Positions 33,750 to 42,221 of a DNA stretch of 64,000 nucleotides are shown here, piece by piece. The stretch is from Bacillota bacterium. Its GTDB lineage: Bacteria > Bacillota > Clostridia > Lachnospirales > Lachnospiraceae. The DNA lies in NCBI GenBank assembly GCA_023399055.1, contig JAEWQV010000016.1, forward strand, positions 186,001 through 250,000, written 5' to 3'. Made by a program: the position numbers and the translations under genes. Numbering within the stretch: the first letter of the stretch is position 1; every line of letters starts with the position of its first letter. The notes beneath the pieces are model-generated. The model ran no database searches. It had not been told where the DNA came from and saw only the letters and a program-made list of their open reading frames with translations.

Positions 33750-35276
33750 ATGAGTAATCTAGCTTATCGAGAGCTATCGTTAATTGAAGAAACAGCAGGG
33801 TGTCTGCTTTGTAATAATGCGCTATGTACAAAAGCATGTCCGCATGGACTGGAAGTGGATAAAATACTGCGTTCCATCCGTTTTGATAACAGTACTGGTG
33901 CAGCGAACAGGCTCCCCAAAGAGTTGCCTTGTACCAGTTGTGAAACCAAGGATTGTATGCAGGTCTGTATAAAGTCTAAGATTAACAGAACAGTTCCTAT
34001 TGATGAGATTATGGAAAAGGTTGCGACCCTGCCAAAGATGAAGCCGGAAAAAACAGATTTATCGATTGCCTTCTGTGGTGTTCCCTGTGAAAATCCCTTC
34101 TTCCTATCTTCCTCTGTAGTGGGAAGTAATGCAGAGATGATTGCAAAAGCCTTCGATATGGGCTGGGCAGGAGTGGCTTTCAAAACCATTGGTACTTTTG
34201 TACCGAATGAGGTTTCACCAAGATTTGATGCCCTTCGTAAAGAGTCTGCACCCTTTGTGGGATTTAAGAATATAGAGCAGATTTCAGATTACACCCTTGG
34301 TGAGAATATAGAATTTATTAAGAAATTAAAGAGAGATTATCCGAATAAGGTAATCATTGCTTCCATCATGGGCCAGAGTGAAGAGGAATGGACTTATCTG
34401 GCTGAGGTTATGACAGAGGCTGGAGCAGATATCCTAGAGTGTAACTTCTCTTGTCCGCATATGGCAGCAGATGGATTGGGCTCGGATGTTGGCCAAAACC
34501 CCGAATTAGTAAGTGCATATACCAAAGCAGTTCGAAAGGGATCTGACCTTCCAATTTTGGCGAAGATGACTCCTAACATAGGTAACATGGAAATACCGGC
34601 AATTGCAGCCATTGAGGCAGGAGCTACCGGAATTGCTGCAATTAATACCATAAAAAGTCTAATGAATGTTAACCTGGATTCTTTTTCTTCAGGGCCGGAT
34701 GTGGAAGGAAAGACAAGTGTTGGAGGTTATTCCGGTAAAGCTGTTAAACCCATTGCACTTCGGTTCATTCACACTCTACATGAGTGTAATAAACTTTCCA
34801 AAGTACCGCTTAGTGGTATGGGGGGGATTGAAACCTGGAGAGATGCAGCAGAATTTATGGCACTTGGATGTGAAAATATTCAGGTAACTACCTCGGTAAT
34901 GCAGTATGGATACCGAATTATTGAGGATATGATAGAAGGAATGGAGTTGTATTTAAGTTCCCATGGGTATCAAAGTATTACTGAATTCATAGGTAAGGCA
35001 ACCAGTCAGGTAGTGTCAGCAGAAGCCTTAAACAGAGAAAGCATCTGTTATCCAAAGTTTAACCGGTCGGTTTGCCTGGGTTGCGGTCGCTGTTATCTTT
35101 CCTGCTTTGATGGGGGTCATCAGGCATTGATACAGGACAGTGCAACCGGAAAGCCCATTATGAATGCGAAGAAATGTGTAGGTTGTCACCTATGTGTAAC
35201 TGTTTGTCCAGTGCAAGCAATCTCACAGGGGGTCAGAGTACTAAAAAACAATCGTTTGATTGGTGCAGAAATATAA
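33750..35276 (+). CDS. Dihydropyrimidine dehydrogenase with N-terminal Fe-S domain but no FAD/NADPH module
   Basis: The protein has 508 residues. The start at 33750 (MSNLAYREL) has TTTGGAG 9 bases upstream; GTG 33741 is too close to the site. Three parts are seen. (1) An N-terminal Fe-S helical domain (about 1-85) with CLLCNNALCTKACPHG and CTSCETKDCMQVC, as at the N-terminus of mammalian DPD and bacterial PreT. (2) An FMN barrel (about 95-420) of the PreA/dihydroorotate dehydrogenase type, with CNFSCPHMAADGLG (catalytic Cys) and MGGIETWRDAAEFM. (3) A C-terminal ferredoxin domain with CLGCGRCYLSC and CVGCHLCVTVCPV, for two 4Fe-4S clusters. The FAD and NADPH domains that normally separate parts 1 and 2 are absent and no PreT gene is adjacent. 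It should reduce uracil or thymine, perhaps with ferredoxin as donor. Confidence 0.9.
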   Translation: MSNLAYRELSLIEETAGCLLCNNALCTKACPHGLEVDKILRSIRFDNSTGAANRLPKELPCTSCETKDCMQVCIKSKINRTVPIDEIMEKVATLPKMKPEKTDLSIAFCGVPCENPFFLSSSVVGSNAEMIAKAFDMGWAGVAFKTIGTFVPNEVSPRFDALRKESAPFVGFKNIEQISDYTLGENIEFIKKLKRDYPNKVIIASIMGQSEEEWTYLAEVMTEAGADILECNFSCPHMAADGLGSDVGQNPELVSAYTKAVRKGSDLPILAKMTPNIGNMEIPAIAAIEAGATGIAAINTIKSLMNVNLDSFSSGPDVEGKTSVGGYSGKAVKPIALRFIHTLHECNKLSKVPLSGMGGIETWRDAAEFMALGCENIQVTTSVMQYGYRIIEDMIEGMELYLSSHGYQSITEFIGKATSQVVSAEALNRESICYPKFNRSVCLGCGRCYLSCFDGGHQALIQDSATGKPIMNAKKCVGCHLCVTVCPVQAISQGVRVLKNNRLIGAEI

Positions 35277-35290
35277 GGGAGGAATTATCT

Positions 35291-36517
35291 ATGGAACTAT
35301 GCAGTCTGGAACGGATGGAAGATAAAATAAAAACCTTTGGACAGTTTGGAGATACGGGTAGAGGAGGTATTACAAGATTTTCACTATCAGAGGAAGCAAT
35401 AGCTGCCAGAACAGAATTTAAGAAAAGAATGGAAGCCATCGGCGCAACCGTTGTTACAGATGATATGGCTAATATGTATGCAACATTACCAGGTACAGAA
35501 GATTTGCCTGCAATTCTATCAGGATCACATCTGGACTCTGTAAGACAGGGAGGCAATTATGATGGAGTACTTGGTGTGTTGGCTGCCATGGAGGTTGCTG
35601 AAACTTTAGTAAAAGAGAACATCCCACATCGACATCCCTTTACAGTAGTTGTTTGGACTAATGAAGAGGGAGCACGCTTTGAGCCGGCAATGATGTCCTC
35701 CGGTGTAATCTGTGGTAAGTTTAATAAAGAAGATATGTTAGCCTCGGTAGCAAAAGACATCCCTGGATATACCTTTGGAGATGCTTTAGCTGCAAGTGGG
35801 TTTTGTGGTGAAGAGACGAATAGAGTGAGCAGAGACAAATGTAAAGCTCTTATGGAACTTCATATAGAACAGGGACCTGTGCTTGAAGCAGAAGGTTATG
35901 ATATAGGAGTAGTGGAAGGTGTCTGCGGAATGATTAACTATGAATTTACTCTAAAGGGTCAGGCTGGCCATGCAGGAACTACTCCAATGAAATATCGGAA
36001 GGATGCCTTATACGCAGCTACGAAGACCATACAGTATCTCCACGAGGAACTTGATAAGCTTGACTCTAAATTAGTATATACAACAGGAAAATTTTCTTGT
36101 CATCCCAATATACACACAATAATCCCGGATGAGGCAAAGTTCACTTTAGATGCCAGGCATCAAGATCCTAAGGTAATTGAACAGGTTTTAAATATTATAG
36201 CGAAGCTGCCGACCGATATTGAAAAATGTAGCTTGAGTTATGAAAAAGCTTGGTCACGTAATACAGTAACTTTTACTCCAGAGTTAGTAGAGATGGTAGA
36301 AAAAAGTGCAAAAGAATTCGGTTACTCTAATAAAAGAATGTATAGTGGCCCTGGCCATGATGCCCAGTTTATGATTGATATGGTCCCAGCGGCAATGATA
36401 TTTGTACCCAGTGTCGGTGGTCATAGTCATTGTGAAATAGAATTTACACCATCTATTAATTGTTTTATGGGAGCAAATGTATTATTAAAGACCGTTTTAT
36501 CCATTGATGGTCAGTAA
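35291..36517 (+). CDS. Beta-ureidopropionase/N-carbamoyl amino acid hydrolase (M20 family)
   Basis: The protein has 408 residues. The start at 35291 (MELCSLERMED) has GGGAGG 8 bases upstream, and the gene begins 15 bases after the dehydrogenase stop; the frame stays open far upstream inside that gene. It is a di-metal M20 amidohydrolase of the hydantoinase/carbamoylase type: GSHLDSVRQGGNYDGVLG (His and Asp ligands), NEEGARFEPAM (Glu), LHIEQGPVLE (His) and a late GPGHDAQFM with histidine. Relatives cleave N-carbamoyl-amino acids, allantoate or ureidoglycine. In this operon the expected reaction is N-carbamoyl-beta-alanine to beta-alanine, CO2 and ammonia, so PydC is the best analogue. It ends the pathway segment. 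Confidence 0.9.
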   Translation: MELCSLERMEDKIKTFGQFGDTGRGGITRFSLSEEAIAARTEFKKRMEAIGATVVTDDMANMYATLPGTEDLPAILSGSHLDSVRQGGNYDGVLGVLAAMEVAETLVKENIPHRHPFTVVVWTNEEGARFEPAMMSSGVICGKFNKEDMLASVAKDIPGYTFGDALAASGFCGEETNRVSRDKCKALMELHIEQGPVLEAEGYDIGVVEGVCGMINYEFTLKGQAGHAGTTPMKYRKDALYAATKTIQYLHEELDKLDSKLVYTTGKFSCHPNIHTIIPDEAKFTLDARHQDPKVIEQVLNIIAKLPTDIEKCSLSYEKAWSRNTVTFTPELVEMVEKSAKEFGYSNKRMYSGPGHDAQFMIDMVPAAMIFVPSVGGHSHCEIEFTPSINCFMGANVLLKTVLSIDGQ

Positions 36518-36592
36518 GTATTTTTAATTGCTAACCTCTTATTGGTGCTCTTGCTACCAGACGTGAGAGTGCCATAATTCGCAATATCTCCA

Positions 36593-36641
36593 ATTGAACC
36601 CCAATGTAAGGATTATCCAGGTCCTGGCATTGGGGTTCAAT
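36593..36641 (+). terminator. Strong hairpin ending the pyrimidine locus
   Basis: ATTGAACCCCAATG (36593-36606) and its perfect complement (36628-36641) enclose a 21-base loop that itself contains CCAGG/CCTGG. There is no T-run after it, so it may be a transcript-end stabiliser or weak terminator. Confidence 0.5.
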
Positions 36642-36821
36642 GCATTAGCTATTTATGCTTAAAAATATTTTAAGTTTCTAAAAAAAAGTAATTTTTTATA
36701 CTTATTTTTGCGAAAAGTAGTTTTCAAATTAACAATCTAGTGATATACTAATGTCGAAGCGGAATTATAAGAGACTTAATTCCTGAATTTTGCCCAAGAT
36801 TGTTATATCATTAACAATATT

Positions 36822-36993
36822 CGCGAAAGCAAAGTGAAGTATCAACAAAACTTGTTTTGTTGAATATGAACGCGCTCGCGAGAAACACGCGCAACGAGTT
36901 TCAAGTACGCGAAAGCAAAGTGAAGTATCAGCAAAACTTATTTTGTTGAATACGAACGTGCTCGCGAGAAACATGCGCAGCATGTTTCAATAA
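36822..36993. repeat. Two tandem 86-bp repeats, GC-rich and hairpin-rich
   Basis: The unit at 36822-36907 is repeated at 36908-36993, and a third copy begins (CGCGAAG at 36994). Each has an internal palindrome (copy 1: CAACAAAAC-TT-GTTTTGTTG) and a CG-rich segment (GCGCTCGCGAG, then CGCGC). The copies differ at about ten positions, some of which alter both arms. The block sits in a 544-base gap directly upstream of the NADH dehydrogenase promoter. The rest of the gap (36642-36821) shows nothing clear. Confidence 0.85.
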
Positions 36994-37002
36994 CGCGAAG
37001 GG

Positions 37003-37031
37003 TTGACTAATCTTATGTAAGTTGATAAAAT
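37003..37031 (+). promoter_or_regulatory. Promoter of the NADH dehydrogenase/electron transfer locus
   Basis: TTGACT (37003-37008), a 17-base spacer, TAAAAT (37026-37031), starting 9 bases after the end of the tandem repeats and 30 bases before the start codon. Confidence 0.68.
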
Positions 37032-37061
37032 GCGATTTGATGAAGAGAGTAAGGAGCGAAC

Positions 37062-39071
37062 ATGGGAAAGAAAATAGTAATTGTCGGTGCTGGTTATGCC
37101 GGAATACTGACAGCGAAAAAATTAGCTAAGAAATTTAAAAAGCAGAAGGATATCAGTATTACCATTATTGATAAAAATCCTTTTCACACTATGCTTACGG
37201 AGTTGCATGAAGTTGCAGCCAACCGTGTTGATGAAGATAGTATAAAGATCAGCTTAAGCAGAGTTTTTGCAGGCAGAAATGTTGACGTTAAGCTTGATAC
37301 TATTAATTCAATAGATTTTGAGAAGAAGAAGGTCCTCGGAACTAAGGAATCCTATTCCTATGATTATTTGGTTATAGCAGCTGGTTCAAAGCCAACCTTT
37401 TATGGCGTTCCAGGTGCAGAAGAGCACTCCTTTAAGTTATGGTCTTATGAGGATGCTGTTGTACTTAGAGAACATATTCAGGCTACCTTCCGTAAGGCAA
37501 TGGTTGAAACCAATGAAGAGGAAAGAAGAAGACTTCTTACTTTCTGGGTTGTTGGAGCTGGCTTTACAGGCGTTGAAATGATCGGTGAATTAGCAGAGTA
37601 TGTGCCAATCTTATGTGAAAAATATGAGATTAAAAGAGAAGAAGTTTCTTTATATAATGTAGACGGATTAAGCAGAGTAATTCCTAACTTAACAGAGAAG
37701 CTTTCTGCTAAAGTTGAGAGACGTCTTGAGAAGATGGGCGTTAAAGTTGTTCTTAATGCATTTGTTGCTGGCATTGGTGAAGACTTTATCGATCTTAAGC
37801 AGAATGACAAGGTTGTAAATCATAAAGCAGGTACTGTAATCTGGGCAGCAGGTATTCAAAGTGCTGACGTAACAGCTAAGACTGGTGACCATCTAGAAGT
37901 TGCACGTGGTGGTAGAGTTCAAGTAGATGCATTCCTTCGTTCTTCAAAGGATGAAAGTGTATATGTTGTTGGTGATAACATGAATTATGTTCCTGCTGGT
38001 GAAGAACGTCCAGTTCCACAGATGGTTGAGAACTGTGAACAGAGCTCCCATACAGCAGCACACAATATTACTTGTGCAATTACCGGTAAAGGTGAGTTGG
38101 AAGAATACAAACCTAAGTTCCACGGTGTTATGGTTTGTATCGGCGGACGTTATGGTGTTTGCCATGTAGGTTTACCAGGTCATTTCTTCAGTATGCCTTC
38201 CTTCTTTGCAATGTTTGCAAAACATTTTATCAATGTTATTTATTTTATACAGGTTCTTGGATGGAACAAAGTATTCAGCTATGCAAAGCATGAGTTCTTT
38301 ACCATCAGAAACCGCAGAAGTTTTGTTGGTGGACATTTCTCCAACCGTACCCCTAGTTTCTTATTAATGCCTTTACGTGTATGGCTCGGTGCTGTATGGG
38401 TATATGAAGGTATTATGAAAATTGTTGAAGGCTGGTTTGATGCTCCAAAGCTTGAAGGTTTCTTTGGTGGAGCGAAGAATTGGTATGATGGAATTTTAAA
38501 TGCAGCTTCTGGTGTTGCAGCTACTTCAGCAGCAACAGGCGTTACCGAAGCAGCAACTGATGCTGTATCTGCAGCAACTGATGCAGCAGCAAACGGTGGT
38601 GGAGAAGTAGTTAAATCAGCAGGTGAAGTATTAATTAACTTCAACATACTTGGATTAATTAAACCTATCTTTGTTAGTGGTAAAGAACTTGCAGAATCCA
38701 CTCTTAGTGATTTAGCATTCCGTTTGGATATACCTGCAATGAACTGGTTTGTAGATAAATTAATTTTACCTTATAATGGAGTTCAATTATTCATGCAGAT
38801 TTTCATTGTTGTAGCAGAAATCTTAATTGGTTTAGCACTTATCGGAGGTTTATTCACAACTCCTGCAGCAGCATTATCACTTGTTTTACAGTTTATGTTC
38901 GTATGTACAACTGGTTTATACTTAGGAACCTTCTGGATGGTATTTGCAGGTATCGCAGTATTAATTGGTGCTGGTAGAAGTCTTGGACTTGACTATTATG
39001 CAATGCCAGGATTAAAGAAAGTATGGAAGAAACTACCTTTCGTTAGAAAGTGGTATATTTATAATGATTAA
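37062..39071 (+). CDS. ndh2: Type II NADH dehydrogenase fused to a DoxX-like membrane domain
   Basis: The protein has 669 residues. Residues 1-400 are an FAD-dependent NADH:quinone oxidoreductase: GAGYAGILTAKKLAKK near the N-terminus (FAD), VVGAGFTGVEMIGEL (NADH), and VYVVGDNMN with the FAD aspartate. A membrane part follows, with helices near 425-450 (FLLMPLRVWLGAVWVYEGI) and 570-640 (LFMQIFIVVAEILIGLALIGG, SLVLQFMFVCTTGLYLG), of DoxX type. Between the two lies an Ala/Thr/Ser-rich insert (about 480-520, with AATSAATGVTEAATDAVSAA). Ndh2 proteins with an extra membrane tail start the flavin-based extracellular electron transfer pathway in Listeria by reducing a demethylmenaquinone. The next four genes match other parts of that system. 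GGAG 7 bases upstream supports the start. Confidence 0.88.
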   Translation: MGKKIVIVGAGYAGILTAKKLAKKFKKQKDISITIIDKNPFHTMLTELHEVAANRVDEDSIKISLSRVFAGRNVDVKLDTINSIDFEKKKVLGTKESYSYDYLVIAAGSKPTFYGVPGAEEHSFKLWSYEDAVVLREHIQATFRKAMVETNEEERRRLLTFWVVGAGFTGVEMIGELAEYVPILCEKYEIKREEVSLYNVDGLSRVIPNLTEKLSAKVERRLEKMGVKVVLNAFVAGIGEDFIDLKQNDKVVNHKAGTVIWAAGIQSADVTAKTGDHLEVARGGRVQVDAFLRSSKDESVYVVGDNMNYVPAGEERPVPQMVENCEQSSHTAAHNITCAITGKGELEEYKPKFHGVMVCIGGRYGVCHVGLPGHFFSMPSFFAMFAKHFINVIYFIQVLGWNKVFSYAKHEFFTIRNRRSFVGGHFSNRTPSFLLMPLRVWLGAVWVYEGIMKIVEGWFDAPKLEGFFGGAKNWYDGILNAASGVAATSAATGVTEAATDAVSAATDAAANGGGEVVKSAGEVLINFNILGLIKPIFVSGKELAESTLSDLAFRLDIPAMNWFVDKLILPYNGVQLFMQIFIVVAEILIGLALIGGLFTTPAAALSLVLQFMFVCTTGLYLGTFWMVFAGIAVLIGAGRSLGLDYYAMPGLKKVWKKLPFVRKWYIYND

Positions 39072-40041
39072 TGAGAAAAGACTAGAAGATAAGATGGAAG
39101 TAATGTCGTTGGAGGAAGCAACTGCCTTAGTAAGAGACGAGGTAAATCGTATTTTATTAAAAGCTCCGCTCATCATTCGCGAGTATACGAAACATCTGAT
39201 GACATCACGTGGGAAATTCATTCGAGCATCTTCAGTAATGCTATGTGCAGAAGATAAAGAAGGTAAGATTAAAGCAGATGCTGTGAAAATTGCAGCAGCA
39301 ATTGAACTTCTACACCTTGCTACGCTGGTTCATGATGATATTATTGACAATGCTGACCTGCGCAGAGGAGAGGTTACTCTTCAGAAAAAGTATGGCAAAC
39401 GTACCGCAGTAATCTGTGGAGACTATCTTCTTAGCGTTTCACTTCGCTTGGCTACTTCCTTACAAAATAAAAAGGATTATGTGGAATTAAATCTTCCTGA
39501 TTATGTTGGTAGAGTGTGTCTCGGTGAATTAAATCAACATTTAAATAACGGTAACATTGGTTTATCCATATATCGTTACTTGAAAATAATTTCTGGTAAA
39601 ACAGCAGCTTTATTTGAAGCTTCCTATATGGCAGGTGCTATATTTTCAGGTTGTGAAGAAAAAGAGTTGAAACACTATAAACAGTTAGGTTATTATGTGG
39701 GAATGATATTCCAGCTAACCGACGATTGCATTGATTTTGAAGATACGGTTGAATCGGCTTTTAAGCCGGTTCAATCGGATTATGAACAAGGGGTCATAAC
39801 ATTACCACTGATTCATGCTTTGGATCAAGAAGATGAATTAAAGTCAAAAGCGTTAAGTCAAGGTTTAACCAGAATAGAGATTAATGAAGCTGTTAAAAAG
39901 ACTGGTGGAATTGGTTTTACAAAATTGATGGTTCAGAAATATCATGCGAAATCCATGAAGCTGATTGAGAAACTTGATGTGGCAGAAGCAAAACGAGAAA
40001 AGCTAATTGGTGTTTTAAATAGAGCAGCTCGATTAGCCTAA
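39064..40041 (+). CDS. Polyprenyl diphosphate synthase
   Basis: The protein has 325 residues. The two aspartate-rich motifs of trans-prenyl transferases are HDDIIDNADLRRG (DDxxD, about residue 92) and QLTDDCIDFED (DDxxD, about 220). A CGDYLLS block follows the first motif, as in heptaprenyl/octaprenyl synthase component II. It makes the long isoprenoid tail of a quinone from isopentenyl diphosphate. The ATG at 39064 overlaps the ndh2 end by 8 bases; a second ATG ten codons in (MEVMSLEEA) is possible because neither has a strong site. The family companion component I is not in the window. It is followed by a UbiA prenyltransferase, which would attach the tail to a naphthoquinone ring. Confidence 0.87.
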   Translation: MINEKRLEDKMEVMSLEEATALVRDEVNRILLKAPLIIREYTKHLMTSRGKFIRASSVMLCAEDKEGKIKADAVKIAAAIELLHLATLVHDDIIDNADLRRGEVTLQKKYGKRTAVICGDYLLSVSLRLATSLQNKKDYVELNLPDYVGRVCLGELNQHLNNGNIGLSIYRYLKIISGKTAALFEASYMAGAIFSGCEEKELKHYKQLGYYVGMIFQLTDDCIDFEDTVESAFKPVQSDYEQGVITLPLIHALDQEDELKSKALSQGLTRIEINEAVKKTGGIGFTKLMVQKYHAKSMKLIEKLDVAEAKREKLIGVLNRAARLA

Positions 40042-40089
40042 TGAATCAGGAAAAGCTTGTTTGCTATTATGTACAGATAGAAGGACATT

Positions 40090-40992
40090 ATGATTAAAAG
40101 ATTTTTGGATTACGTTGAAATCAGAACAAAGATAACCAGTACATTTACATTTCTTATGGCAATAGCGTTTCTATTGTATCAAAAACAGGAGATACGCTGG
40201 GACTTAACCTTAGTATTCTTTATAGCAATGTTTTTATTTGATTTAACAACAACAGCTATTAATAACTATATTGATACTAAGACGAATCATCAAAAGTTAC
40301 AATTTAATAGGAGAACAGCTCTTATTATTATATATGCATTGTTTGGTATGAGCGCCGCGCTAGGCTTATATCTGGCGTATTCAACTGATATCGTAATTTT
40401 ATTTGTTGGTGGAATTTGTTTCTTGTGCGGTGTGTTTTATACCTATGGTCCGATTCCAATCTCCAGGCAGCCGCTTGGAGAAGTATTATCGGGCATGTTT
40501 TACGGATTGTTAATACCCTTTATCCTTTTTTATATTAATTCACCGGAAGGTACTTATTTGTCATTGTATGTTAATTTTAAAACAATCTCTTTAAACTTGC
40601 AGGTATGGCCTTTGATTACTTTGGTATTGTTTGCTATTATTCCCTTCAGTGTAACAGCAAATATTATGCTTGCGAACAATATATGTGACCTTGAAAAAGA
40701 TATTGCAGTTAAGAGACACACCTTACCCTATTATATAGGAAGAAAGGCACTTGGGTTATTTGCTGGACTATATTATTTAACCTATGCAGCTACGATTGTA
40801 ATGGTGGTGCTTCAGATTTTACATCCAATTTGCTTATTATCTTTGGTTACAATTATTCCGGTGCAAAAGAATATTAGTGTATTCTTTAAAAAACAGGAGA
40901 AGGCAGAAACCTTCCAATGTTCCATTAAAAACTTTATCTTAATTATGGGTGCTCAAGTTATTACAATAGGTATTAGCGCATTTGTATTCTAG
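40090..40992 (+). CDS. UbiA family prenyltransferase (MenA-like)
   Basis: The protein has 300 residues with about eight to nine membrane helices. The first aspartate-rich motif is NNYIDTKTN (the family's NxxxDxxxD with Asn for the last Asp), and the second is DLEKDIAVKRHTLPYYIG (DxxxD). The motif and neighbours fit 1,4-dihydroxy-2-naphthoate prenyltransferase (MenA), the step that creates demethylmenaquinone. No other menaquinone genes are in the window, so the ring is made elsewhere or another quinol precursor is used. It lies between the chain-length synthase and the FMN-binding lipoprotein, which supports dedicated quinone supply for extracellular electron transfer. Confidence 0.87.
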   Translation: MIKRFLDYVEIRTKITSTFTFLMAIAFLLYQKQEIRWDLTLVFFIAMFLFDLTTTAINNYIDTKTNHQKLQFNRRTALIIIYALFGMSAALGLYLAYSTDIVILFVGGICFLCGVFYTYGPIPISRQPLGEVLSGMFYGLLIPFILFYINSPEGTYLSLYVNFKTISLNLQVWPLITLVLFAIIPFSVTANIMLANNICDLEKDIAVKRHTLPYYIGRKALGLFAGLYYLTYAATIVMVVLQILHPICLLSLVTIIPVQKNISVFFKKQEKAETFQCSIKNFILIMGAQVITIGISAFVF

Positions 40993-41099
40993 GATAAAAG
41001 CATTTTGTATATTATTCCCGATAAACGGGATTGATATAGGGGCAACTAGAAATAGGTGCTTCAACATAAACTACACATTATATACATGGAGGATTTTTT

Positions 41100-42215
41100 A
41101 TGAAAAAACTTTTAGCAGTTTTACTCGTGTTAACTTTGGTAATGACCATGGTAACCGGATGCGGAAAAGCATCAGATGATAAGAAGGCAGACCCTACTAC
41201 AGCACCTACAACAGCAGTAGAGCCTACAGAAGCACCTTCAACAGATGTAGAGACACCTGATACAGAAGTACCTGCAACAGCAGATGCTGCAAAGACTGGT
41301 TTTGCAACAGTAGCTTCTATCGCTAAGTCTAAAGACGCTACAGCTGATGCTGACGGTTTAGCAGAAGTTGACGCTTTAATCGCTGCAGTAATTGTTGACA
41401 AAGATGGCAAAATCGTTGATTGTCAAATAGATGCAGAAATGGATAGAATGAACTTCTCTGCAGAAGGTAAATTAACTACTGATATTGCTACTACTTTTAA
41501 AACAAAACAGGCACTTGGTGCAGACTATGGTATGAAATCTTCTTCCGGTATCGGCAAAGAGTGGTTTGAGCAGGCAGATGCATTTGCAGCTTATGTAGTT
41601 GGTAAGACTGTAGATGAAGTTAAAGGTATTGCAGTTAACGAAGAAGGTATCGCAGGAGATGCTGATTTAGCAGCTTCCATTACAGTACATATTGGTGATT
41701 TTATCGCTGTTGTTGAAAAAGCTGTTAACAATGCACAGGAATTAGGCGCTACAACTGCTGACCAGGTTGGTTTTGCTGCATCCATCGATATGGCTAAATC
41801 TAAAGATGCTGCTGCAGATGCTGATGGTTTAGCACAGGCTTACGCTAACTACGCTGTAGTTACTGTTGGCGCTGATGGCAAGATCACAAGCTGTATCATT
41901 GACGCTGCACAGGGTAATGTAAACTTCAATGCTGAAGGTAAAGTTACTACTGATTTAGCAACTGTTCTTAAGACAAAGCAGGAATTAAAAGATGAATATG
42001 GTATGAAGGCTGCTTCTGCTATTGGTAAAGAGTGGTATGAGCAGGCTAACGCATTTGCAGCTTATGTAACTGGTAAGAATGTAGACGAAGTTAGCGGTAT
42101 CGCTTTAAGCGAAGAAGGTACAGCAGCAGATGCTGATTTAGCAGCTTCTGTAACTGTTCACATTGGACCTTTCATGGCTAATGTTGCTGCAGCAGTTGCA
42201 AACGCAGCTAAATAG
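41100..42215 (+). CDS. FMN-binding lipoprotein with two duplicated FMN-binding domains (PplA-like)
   Basis: The protein has 371 residues. A lipoprotein signal (LLAVLLVLTLVMTMVTGC) is followed by a Thr/Pro/Glu linker. Two repeats of about 150 residues follow (about 62-220 and 221-371), sharing IAKSKDATADADGL/MAKSKDAAADADGL, FKTKQALGADYGMK/LKTKQELKDEYGMK and IGKEWFEQADAFAAYVVGK/IGKEWYEQANAFAAYVTGK. Each ends with a flavinylation-like motif: DLAASIT (Thr195) and DLAASVT (Thr352), where ApbE attaches FMN to threonine in related proteins. Listeria PplA has the same two-domain organisation and carries electrons outside the membrane. The ApbE gene follows. GGAGG 6 bases upstream supports the start. 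Confidence 0.92.
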   Translation: MKKLLAVLLVLTLVMTMVTGCGKASDDKKADPTTAPTTAVEPTEAPSTDVETPDTEVPATADAAKTGFATVASIAKSKDATADADGLAEVDALIAAVIVDKDGKIVDCQIDAEMDRMNFSAEGKLTTDIATTFKTKQALGADYGMKSSSGIGKEWFEQADAFAAYVVGKTVDEVKGIAVNEEGIAGDADLAASITVHIGDFIAVVEKAVNNAQELGATTADQVGFAASIDMAKSKDAAADADGLAQAYANYAVVTVGADGKITSCIIDAAQGNVNFNAEGKVTTDLATVLKTKQELKDEYGMKAASAIGKEWYEQANAFAAYVTGKNVDEVSGIALSEEGTAADADLAASVTVHIGPFMANVAAAVANAAK

Positions 42216-42221
42216 TTTGTA

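Noticed and set aside
33741..35276. Dihydropyrimidine dehydrogenase as a deletion-damaged DPD
   Set aside because: Both iron-sulfur domains and the FMN barrel are complete and joined in frame with sensible linker length, so it looks like a true architecture and not a broken gene.
36642..36821. Riboswitch or RNA gene upstream of the 86-bp repeats
   Set aside because: AT-rich with no strong stem or known consensus that I can identify.
38279..38701. Minus-strand 140-codon frame opposite ndh2
   Set aside because: Mirror of the Ala/Thr-rich insert in Ndh2, with no start signal and no family features.
41078..41410. Open frame of 110 codons on the minus strand opposite the FMN-binding lipoprotein
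   Set aside because: Rich in Ala, Ser, Thr and Val in the pattern produced by the complementary Ala/Thr-rich gene; no ribosome binding site; fully overlapped by a well supported gene.
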